Assembly (NCBI RefSeq): GCF_024170005.1
Contig: NZ_JALJXJ010000022.1
Coordinates: 39,282 to 103,281 of the forward strand
DNA length: 64,000 nt
DNA from: Azospirillum lipoferum
Lineage (GTDB): Bacteria; Pseudomonadota; Alphaproteobacteria; Azospirillales; Azospirillaceae
Direction of reading: 5' to 3'
Part shown: positions 17,976-24,725 of the stretch, in pieces
How the letters are laid out: each line of letters starts with the position of its first letter
Numbering within the stretch: position 1 is the stretch's first letter
Made by a program: the position numbers and the translations under genes
Notes under the pieces: generated by a model
Database searches by the model: none
Told to the model about the DNA's origin: nothing
The model's input: only the letters and a program-made list of their open reading frames with translations

Positions 17976-18875
17976 GTGCAGACTCCCACCCGTGACGAGT
18001 GGCTCGCCAAGGCCCGTACCCTGTCCGAAGCGCTGCCCTACATGCGCCGCTATGCCGGGAGCACCTTCGTCATCAAGTACGGCGGCCATGCCATGGGCGA
18101 TGCCAGCCTGGCGGAGCTGTTCGCGCGCGACATCGTCCTCCTGAAGCAGGTCGGCATCAACCCTGTGGTCGTCCATGGCGGCGGGCCGCAGATCGGCCAG
18201 ATGCTGGAGCGGCTGAAGATCAAGTCCAGCTTCATCGACGGCCTGCGCGTCACCGACAAGGAGACGGTCGAGGTGGTCGAGATGGTGCTGGCCGGCTCCA
18301 TCAACAAGCAGATCGTCGCCGCCATCAACAGCGCCGGCGGCCGCGCCGTCGGCCTGTCGGGCAAGGACAGCAACCTGATCACCGCCCGCCGTCTGGAGCG
18401 CGTCCAGCGCGATCCCGACAGCAATATCGAGCGGGTGCTGGACCTGGGATTCGTCGGTGAACCGTACAAGGTGAACCCGCAGATCCTGCACGCGCTCGCC
18501 CAGTCGGACATCATCCCGGTGATCGCCCCGGTCGGCTTCGACGTCAACGGCGACACCTACAACATCAACGCCGACACGGCGGCCGGCGCGGTCGCGGCGG
18601 CGGTGAAGGCAGCCCGCTTCTTCCTGCTGACCGACGTTGCCGGCGTGCTGGACAAGGAGAAGAAGCTGATCGAGAAGATGTCGCTGGAGGATGCCCACAA
18701 GGCCATCGCCGACGGCACCGCGTCCGGCGGCATGATCCCGAAGATCGAGACCTGCATCAGTGCGGTGGAGCAGGGCGTCGATGCCGCTGTTATCCTGGAT
18801 GGCCGTGTGCCGCACGCGCTGCTGCTGGAGATCTTCACCGAAGGCGGCGCCGGCACCCTGATCGGCAAGGCCTGA
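17976..18875 (+). CDS. argB: acetylglutamate kinase
   Basis: Phosphorylates N-acetyl-L-glutamate in arginine biosynthesis. The 299-residue amino-acid-kinase protein shows IKYGGHAMGD, VVHGGGPQIG, DGLRVTDKETVEVVEMVLAG, NINADTAAGAVAAAV and LLTDVAGVLD. The N-terminal helix (about 1-20) and length correspond to the arginine-sensitive hexameric type, so feedback by arginine is likely from family knowledge. The start is GTG at 17976. Confidence 0.96.
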   Translation: MQTPTRDEWLAKARTLSEALPYMRRYAGSTFVIKYGGHAMGDASLAELFARDIVLLKQVGINPVVVHGGGPQIGQMLERLKIKSSFIDGLRVTDKETVEVVEMVLAGSINKQIVAAINSAGGRAVGLSGKDSNLITARRLERVQRDPDSNIERVLDLGFVGEPYKVNPQILHALAQSDIIPVIAPVGFDVNGDTYNINADTAAGAVAAAVKAARFFLLTDVAGVLDKEKKLIEKMSLEDAHKAIADGTASGGMIPKIETCISAVEQGVDAAVILDGRVPHALLLEIFTEGGAGTLIGKA

Positions 18876-18894
18876 CACTGTCCAAGGGACCCTG

Positions 18895-19188
18895 ATGAGC
18901 GATCTGCGCAAGGACCTGCTGCGTCAGATGAAGGCCATCCGCGAGAAGATGGACCCGAAACTGGTGGAGCGCGTCAAATTGGCGGCATTGGGCAAGGTCC
19001 CCTATGACAGCGACGCGGCGAAGGAGGCGGTCGGCCACTTCCTCGACGCCAAGCGGGACGGCGGCGCCTTCCGCCGCAAGCTGGAACAGGCGCTGAAGGC
19101 CGAGGGTGGGACGCTGGATCTCGACGGGGAGAAGGCGGCGCCCGCCAAACCGGCCGGGAAGCCACGTCGCGGCGGTCGCATCATATAG
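18895..19188 (+). CDS. small conserved-looking hypothetical protein
   Basis: A 97-residue, charged and mostly helical protein (DLRKDLLRQMKAIREKM at the N-terminus) with a flexible basic tail KPAGKPRRGGRII. No family was recognised. It follows argB by 19 bp and is probably co-transcribed with it. Codon use is like its neighbours, supporting a real gene. Confidence 0.7.
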   Translation: MSDLRKDLLRQMKAIREKMDPKLVERVKLAALGKVPYDSDAAKEAVGHFLDAKRDGGAFRRKLEQALKAEGGTLDLDGEKAAPAKPAGKPRRGGRII

Positions 19189-19300
19189 ACTTTTGGTGCT
19201 CTGCCTGCTCTCTTAGTCGGCGGTGAGCATTCGCCAGGACCCGGATCTTTGACAGGGCCATTCGGGATCCAATCTGCGTAGAACTGCCTGGGAGGCCGGC

Positions 19301-20899
19301 ATGGCGGCGGACGGAGTCCCCTTGAGCGGTTTGCGGACTGTGCCGGCTGACCGGCTTGCCCGTCTTCTCGGTGGCGAGGCGCCCCAGACCATTGCTGCGG
19401 TGCTGTCAGCTCTTCCAACCGAAGTGGCGGCCGAGGCGCTGATGGCGTTGGACGACCACCTTCAGCCTCTTGCCGTGCGCTGCCTGGCGCGCACACGTCG
19501 GCCATCGCCCGCCGCGCTCGCGGTTCTCGACCAAGTGCTGACGATGGCCGAGTCTGCGGATTCTGCCGTTGGGGCGGAGGCCCTCGCCCGTATTCTCGAC
19601 CATGTGGCACCGGAACGGCAGGGCGCGCTTCGCGCTGCCGCCGATGCCGCCCCCACGGATACCGCCGTCATGCCGAGCGCACCCGAGCAGGATACGGAGG
19701 TCGGATGGACCCCGCCGGTTCTGCCATCAGGCTTGGCGGCCCTGCTCCAGAACAGGCGGGTTTTGGTAGACCGCCTGCCGATGCTCGAGGTGGTGATCGA
19801 CCGTTTCGTGCGCATGCTTGCCACCTCCCTGCGCGCCTATAGCGGTGCGTCTGTCGATGTGGCTCTGGTGAGTATGCGGTCGGTGCGCTTTGGCGACTGG
19901 GTCAATGACGAGACGGGCGAACGGCCGCTGATCCCGTTTCGCGCGGATCCCTGGAACGATTACGGGCTGCTCGCCATCGACCGGGCCTTTGCCGAGGCGT
20001 TGGGCGAAGCCCAGCTCGGGGGTGATCCGGCCGATGTCTGCCTGCGCATTCCGTCGCGGACTCTCAGCAAATTGGACCTTGAGTTGGCGATGGGGGCGGC
20101 CCGCCGGCTGCTGGGTGAACTCGGAGCGGCTTTCAAGCCGGTCGCCACGGTGCGTTTCGATGCGGACCGCATCGAAACATGCCCACGTTTTGCGATCATC
20201 GCCCGACCGTCTTGCGGCTGCATGTGCGTGCGAGTCGCGGTCGAACTGGATGGGCGGGCCGGTGGCCTGGATCTGCTCCTGCCCTATGGGCTCTTGGAAC
20301 CGGTGCGCCCACAACTGCAGTCGATGTTTGCTGGAGAACGCTTCGGCAACGATCCGTTGTGGCGCCGCCATCTGCTGCGGGAGACGCTGCACAGCCAGAC
20401 GACCGTGCAGGTCTTGGTTGGTACGATGCAGCTGCCATTATCCGATCTGTTGGCGGCGGCACCTGGGACGGTCTTCGCCGTCGACGGCGACGCCGATGGG
20501 GCCGTCCGCGTCGAGGTGGCGGGCCGCTCGCTGGTGACCGGACGGCTCCGTGCCGGCGAGCGGTGCTGGCGGGTTGTCGTCGCCTCCGAACCGGATGACC
20601 TGGAGATCCCCCGTCAACTCCCGCGGATGGCTGCATCGGCGGCGAAAGCCAGAGCGACGCCGGCAAGTTCCGCCCTGCTTGAGGTGGGTGTGAAGCTTTC
20701 AGTCATCATTGGCACGGTGGAACGACCCCTGGCCGACATTCTGGCGTTGACCCATGGGGGCGTGTTGGATTTGGACCGCCCGGTTCAGGCACCGGTCGAT
20801 GTCTGTGTCGAAGGACAGGCAATTGCCCATGGCGAACTGGTTGCCGTAAATGGAGGGTTTGGGGTGCGTCTGCTGGAAATGGCGAGAGCGCGGGGGTGA
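19301..20899 (+). CDS. FliG-FliM-FliN-like flagellar switch chimera
   Basis: A 532-residue protein with parts of all three rotor C-ring proteins. Residues about 12-115 resemble the FliG middle domain: EAPQTIAAVLSALP takes the place of its EHPQTIA motif, followed by AAEALMAL and AALAVLDQVL. Residues about 155-345 match the FliM middle domain (LPMLEVVIDRFVRMLATSL, SVRFGDW, YGLLAID, IETCPRF, LPYGLLEPVRPQL). Two SpoA (FliN-type) domains follow, about 366-428 and 459-528; the second is very FliN-like (LDLDRPVQAPVDV). The FliM N-terminal CheY-P binding motif and the FliG torque helix are absent. A GGGAGG site precedes the ATG. No flagellar operon is nearby, and codon bias is weaker than in neighbours. 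A secretion-system SctQ relative is the alternative. Confidence 0.75.
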   Translation: MAADGVPLSGLRTVPADRLARLLGGEAPQTIAAVLSALPTEVAAEALMALDDHLQPLAVRCLARTRRPSPAALAVLDQVLTMAESADSAVGAEALARILDHVAPERQGALRAAADAAPTDTAVMPSAPEQDTEVGWTPPVLPSGLAALLQNRRVLVDRLPMLEVVIDRFVRMLATSLRAYSGASVDVALVSMRSVRFGDWVNDETGERPLIPFRADPWNDYGLLAIDRAFAEALGEAQLGGDPADVCLRIPSRTLSKLDLELAMGAARRLLGELGAAFKPVATVRFDADRIETCPRFAIIARPSCGCMCVRVAVELDGRAGGLDLLLPYGLLEPVRPQLQSMFAGERFGNDPLWRRHLLRETLHSQTTVQVLVGTMQLPLSDLLAAAPGTVFAVDGDADGAVRVEVAGRSLVTGRLRAGERCWRVVVASEPDDLEIPRQLPRMAASAAKARATPASSALLEVGVKLSVIIGTVERPLADILALTHGGVLDLDRPVQAPVDVCVEGQAIAHGELVAVNGGFGVRLLEMARARG

Positions 20900-20981
20900 T
20901 CCCGTCGATCATGTTGCCGTCCTGCTGCTCCACACGGACGAAGGATGGGCTGAGTTCAAAGCCACGCAAGGAGCGCTAGAC

Positions 20982-21965
20982 TTGCTGCATGTCTTCGTCA
21001 ATGACGGCGGTCTGCTGCGCTGGGACAAGGGGGCCGCCGACGAGGCGGCGCCGCTGCCCGAGACCGCCGTCTGGCTGGACCTGATCAACCCGACGCCCGG
21101 TGAATTGGCGCGGGCGGAGGCATTGATCGGCACCGGCCTGCCCACCCGCGAGCAGATGGCTGAAATCGAGGAGTCGAGCCGTCTGCGCGTTGCCGGCGGT
21201 GCGCTGACCATGACCGTCACCGCGCTGGTCTGGGCCGACACCGACGAGCCGCGCATTGCCACCGTCAGCTTCGTGCTGGCCGGGCGGCGGCTGGTGACCA
21301 TCCACGACATCGACCCGCAGGCCCTGCTCGCCTTCCGCCGCCGTGCCACCCACGGGCAGGTGTCGGCCGCCCGCGGCGAGCTGGTGCTGGCGGCGCTGGT
21401 GGATGGGATGATCGACCGCACCTCCGTCGTTCTGCGGCGGACGGGGGTGGAACTGGATGCGCTGAACCGCCGCTATTTCCGCGGGCGCAAGCTGCGTTCC
21501 CGCGGCGAGACGCTGGATGACGCGCAGACGCTGAAGCGCATCGGCCATGCTGGCCACCTGATCGGTAAGGCGCGGATCAGTCTGGCCAGCCTCTCCCGCA
21601 TGACCGACTTCCTGGCGCGCGGCGACGGCTGGAACGCCGGCAAGGCGACGCGGCGCTGGGCCAAGACCACGCTGCAGGACCTGCGCGGACTGGACCAATA
21701 TGCCCGCTTCCTGTCCGGCAAGGTCGCTCTGGCGCTCGACACCGCGCTGGGCCAGATCAACGTCGAGCAGAACGAGATCGTCAAGATCGTCTCGGTGCTG
21801 ACGGTGCTGCTCTATCCGCCGATCCTGGTCACCAGCATCGGGGGGATGAACTTTACCGACATGCCGGGACACAGCTCACCCTTCGGCTATCCCAGCGCCT
21901 TGGGGCTGATGCTGCTGTCGGCATTGCTGCCGGTGATCTATGTGCGGCTGAAGCGCTGGATGTAA
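20982..21965 (+). CDS. CorA/ZntB-family divalent metal transporter
   Basis: A 327-residue CorA-superfamily protein. The long cytoplasmic domain (about 1-265) precedes two C-terminal membrane helices; the pore signature GMN is present in YPPILVTSIGGMNF, and the second helix runs LGLMLLSALLPVIYVRL. Short length and sequence suggest the ZntB/zinc-efflux subgroup rather than magnesium CorA, but this is inferred. The start is TTG at 20982, chosen because AAGGAG (20968-20973) stands eight bases ahead; the longer frame upstream overlaps the preceding gene. Confidence 0.85.
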   Translation: MLHVFVNDGGLLRWDKGAADEAAPLPETAVWLDLINPTPGELARAEALIGTGLPTREQMAEIEESSRLRVAGGALTMTVTALVWADTDEPRIATVSFVLAGRRLVTIHDIDPQALLAFRRRATHGQVSAARGELVLAALVDGMIDRTSVVLRRTGVELDALNRRYFRGRKLRSRGETLDDAQTLKRIGHAGHLIGKARISLASLSRMTDFLARGDGWNAGKATRRWAKTTLQDLRGLDQYARFLSGKVALALDTALGQINVEQNEIVKIVSVLTVLLYPPILVTSIGGMNFTDMPGHSSPFGYPSALGLMLLSALLPVIYVRLKRWM

Positions 21966-22055
21966 CGGGTTTCCACAATGGAGAAGGCGGATCGTCCGCA
22001 GCGCTTTCCTTTTGACACGACCGTCCGTCGGCGGCAGGATGGGCCGCATTCCAGG

Positions 22056-22168
22056 GGGGTCCCGACAGGGGGCTGAGATACCAACGGCCGGACGGCGCAC
22101 TGCGCAAGCCGGCAGCGTGGTGACCCTTCGAACCTGATCCGGGTCATACCGGCGAAGGGAGGGACCTC
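22056..22168 (+). ncRNA. TPP riboswitch (THI element)
   Basis: The two conserved cores are present: GGGGCTGAGATACC (P2/P3 side) and ACCTGATCCGGGTCATACC with CGAAGGGA (P4/P5 side). GGGGTCCC (22056-22063) pairs with GGGACCTC (22161-22168) to close P1. It lies 141 nt ahead of thiC and should repress thiC when thiamine pyrophosphate is abundant. A GC-rich hairpin (GACGGG...CCCGTC, 22172-22194) follows and may belong to the expression platform, but has no U-tract. Confidence 0.95.
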
Positions 22169-22309
22169 GTGACGGGCTGATTCTCGCCCCGTCCGGCCGC
22201 ATCGGCCCCGCCATACCGGGGAAACCATTCCGAGAACGGCCCGCACGAAGATACCGCACCTCCGTCCGCAGTCCCGGGTTTGTCCGCCCAACTCCGACGG
22301 AGAAACCCA

Positions 22310-24037
22310 ATGCCTAAGGACTTCAACGAAGACGCCATCCGCATTTCGACCGGCCCGCTCCCGTCGTCGCGGAAGATCCATGTTCCCGGCACGCGCTTTC
22401 CCGATCTGCGTGTCGCCATGCGCGAGATCGCGCTGTCGGGCGGCGAGCCGCCGCTGACCGTCTATGACGCCTCCGGTCCCTACACCGACGAGTCGGTCGC
22501 CATCGACGTGCGGGCCGGGCTGGTCAAGCACCGCCGCGACTGGATCCTTGCGCGCGGCGATGTCGAGACCACCGACAGCGGCGTGCTGCGTGCCAAGGGC
22601 GGCGGGGCGGTGACCCAGATGGCCTACGCCCGCGCCGGCATCGTCACCGCGGAGATGGAATACATCGCCGTCCGCGAAAACCTGGGTCGTACCGCCGCCT
22701 TGGAGGCGGCCCGCGACGGTGAGGATTTCGGGGCAGAGATCCCCGATTTCATCACCCCGGAGTTCGTCCGCGACGAGGTGGCGCGCGGGCGGGCGATCAT
22801 CCCGTCCAATGTCAACCATCCCGAGTCGGAACCGATGATCATCGGCCGCAACTTCCTGACCAAGATCAACGCCAACATCGGCAACTCCGCCGTGACCTCC
22901 TCGATCGAGGAGGAGGTGGAGAAGATGGTCTGGTCAATCCGCTGGGGGGCCGACACCGTGATGGATTTGTCCACCGGCGCCGATATCCACCAGACCCGCG
23001 AGTGGATCCTGCGCAACTCCCCGGTGCCCATCGGCACGGTGCCGATCTATCAGGCGCTGGAGAAGGTGAAGGGCAAGGCCGAGGACCTGACCTGGGAGCT
23101 GTTCCGCGATACGCTGATCGAGCAGGCGGAGCAGGGCGTCGATTACTTCACCATCCATGCCGGGCTGCGGCTGGCCCATATCCCGCTGACTGCCAAGCGG
23201 GTGACCGGCATCGTCTCGCGCGGCGGCTCGATCATCGCCAAATGGTGCCTGGCGCATCACCGCGAGAATTTCCTCTACGACCATTTCGCCGACATCGTCG
23301 AGATCTGCCGCACCTATGACGTGGCGCTGTCGATGGGCGACGGGTTGCGGCCCGGCAGTCAGGCCGATGCCAACGACGCCGCCCAGTTCGCCGAGCTGGA
23401 AACGCTGGGCGAACTGACCAAGATCGCCTGGGCGCGCGACGTGCAGGTGATGATCGAGGGGCCGGGTCATGTGCCGATGCACAAGATCAAGCACAATGTC
23501 GAGAAGCAACTGGCGCTGTGCGGCGAGGCGCCCTTCTACACGCTGGGACCGTTGGTGACCGACATCGCGCCGGGTTACGACCATATCACCAGCGCCATCG
23601 GCGCTGCGATGATCGGCTGGTTCGGCACGGCGATGCTCTGCTACGTCACGCCGAAGGAGCATCTGGGCCTGCCCGACCGCGACGACGTGAAGGCCGGCGT
23701 CATCGCCTACAAGATCGCCGCCCATGCCGCCGACCTCGCCAAGGGCCACCCGGCGGCGCGGCTGCGCGATGACGCCATGTCGCGTGCCCGCTTCTCCTTC
23801 CGCTGGCGCGACCAGTTCGCCCTGTCGCTCGATCCCGACACGGCGATGGCCTACCACGATGAGACCCTGCCGGCGGAAGGCGCCAAGACCGCGCATTTCT
23901 GTTCGATGTGCGGGCCGAAGTTCTGTTCGATGAAGATCACGCAGGAAATCCGCGACGCCGCGGAGTCCGGTATGGCCGAGATGTCGCAGAAGTTCCGCGA
24001 ATCCGGCGGGGAGATTTACCAGCCGGCGGCGGAGTGA
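22310..24037 (+). CDS. thiC: phosphomethylpyrimidine synthase ThiC
   Basis: Radical SAM enzyme converting 5-aminoimidazole ribotide to hydroxymethylpyrimidine phosphate for thiamine synthesis. The 575-residue product shows the C-terminal [4Fe-4S] motif CSMCGPKFCSM (a CxxCxxxxC pattern), GNSAVTSSIEEEVEK, GADTVMDLSTGADIHQTREWI and EGPGHVPMHK. ATG at 22310 follows a GGAG site and gives the family-like N-terminus; the frame is open ten codons upstream. Controlled by the TPP riboswitch just upstream. Confidence 0.97.
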   Translation: MPKDFNEDAIRISTGPLPSSRKIHVPGTRFPDLRVAMREIALSGGEPPLTVYDASGPYTDESVAIDVRAGLVKHRRDWILARGDVETTDSGVLRAKGGGAVTQMAYARAGIVTAEMEYIAVRENLGRTAALEAARDGEDFGAEIPDFITPEFVRDEVARGRAIIPSNVNHPESEPMIIGRNFLTKINANIGNSAVTSSIEEEVEKMVWSIRWGADTVMDLSTGADIHQTREWILRNSPVPIGTVPIYQALEKVKGKAEDLTWELFRDTLIEQAEQGVDYFTIHAGLRLAHIPLTAKRVTGIVSRGGSIIAKWCLAHHRENFLYDHFADIVEICRTYDVALSMGDGLRPGSQADANDAAQFAELETLGELTKIAWARDVQVMIEGPGHVPMHKIKHNVEKQLALCGEAPFYTLGPLVTDIAPGYDHITSAIGAAMIGWFGTAMLCYVTPKEHLGLPDRDDVKAGVIAYKIAAHAADLAKGHPAARLRDDAMSRARFSFRWRDQFALSLDPDTAMAYHDETLPAEGAKTAHFCSMCGPKFCSMKITQEIRDAAESGMAEMSQKFRESGGEIYQPAAE

Positions 24038-24047
24038 ATTTGGGAAA

Positions 24048-24067
24048 GGGGGCGGGTTACCGCCCCC
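24048..24067. terminator. hairpin between convergent thiC and greB
   Basis: GGGGGCGG and CCGCCCCC form an 8-bp stem with a GTTA loop in the 34-bp gap between convergent stop codons. On the minus strand it is followed by CTTTCCC and on the plus strand by TCCGTCATT, so U-tracts are weak; it may act on both strands. Confidence 0.45.
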
Positions 24068-24071
24068 TCCG

Positions 24072-24623
24072 TCATTCCGCGTATCTGATTTCCAGCACTT
24101 CCACCTGTTCCATCCCCGCCGGGGTGCGCACATCCACCAGATCGCCCTCCCGCGCTTTCAGCAGGGCGCGGGCGATCGGGGAGATCCAGCTGACATGGCC
24201 GCGGTCGGGGTCGACCTCGTCGGCACCGACGATGGTGATGGTGTTCTCGGAGCCATCCTCGCGGGCGTAGGTGACGGTGGCGCCGAAGAAGATCTGCTCA
24301 CGGTTCTTCTGGTCCTGCGGATTGACCACCACTGCCGATTCCAGCCGCTTGTTCAGAAAGCGGATGCGGCGGTCGATCTCGCGCAGGCGCTTCTTGCCGT
24401 AGAGATAGTCGCCATTTTCCGATCGGTCACCGTTGCCGGCGGCCCAGGACACCACCTCCACCACCTTCGGCCGCTCCACCCGCAGCAGGTGGCGCAAGTC
24501 CTCCTGCATGCGCTGGAAGCCGGGCGGGGTCATGTAGTTCTTGAAGCCTTGCGGCAACGGTGCCGGATCGTCGTGATCGTCGTCGTCCTGCGTGTCGTTC
24601 TCGCGGGTGAAGGCCTTGCTCAT
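24072..24623 (-). CDS. greB: transcription elongation factor GreB
   Basis: Rescues backtracked RNA polymerase by stimulating transcript cleavage. The 183-residue protein has an N-terminal coiled coil and the C-terminal FKBP-like domain (IFFGATVTYAREDGS, DEVDPDRGHVSWISPIARALLKAREGD). NYMTPPGFQRMQEDLRHLL begins the coiled coil, and SENGDYLYGKKRLREIDRRIRFL is the GreB-type tip region. A 28-residue acidic leader precedes the conserved part (RENDTQDDDDHDDPAP). Confidence 0.93.
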   Translation of the reverse strand: MSKAFTRENDTQDDDDHDDPAPLPQGFKNYMTPPGFQRMQEDLRHLLRVERPKVVEVVSWAAGNGDRSENGDYLYGKKRLREIDRRIRFLNKRLESAVVVNPQDQKNREQIFFGATVTYAREDGSENTITIVGADEVDPDRGHVSWISPIARALLKAREGDLVDVRTPAGMEQVEVLEIRYAE

Positions 24624-24666
24624 GGTCCGACCTGTCCTGTGGCAGGGATGATAACGTCCGGGAAAA

Positions 24667-24694
24667 GGAAAAGGCGCCTTGCGGCGCCTTTTCC
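24667..24694 (-). terminator. intrinsic terminator after rne
   Basis: GGAAAAGGCGCC and GGCGCCTTTTCC form a 12-bp perfect stem with a four-base loop, 31 bp past the rne stop. The run of T on the downstream arm gives a U-tract when read from either strand. Confidence 0.65.
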
Positions 24695-24725
24695 CGTTCC
24701 AGAGGTCCCGGTTGGGCCGTTCGGT

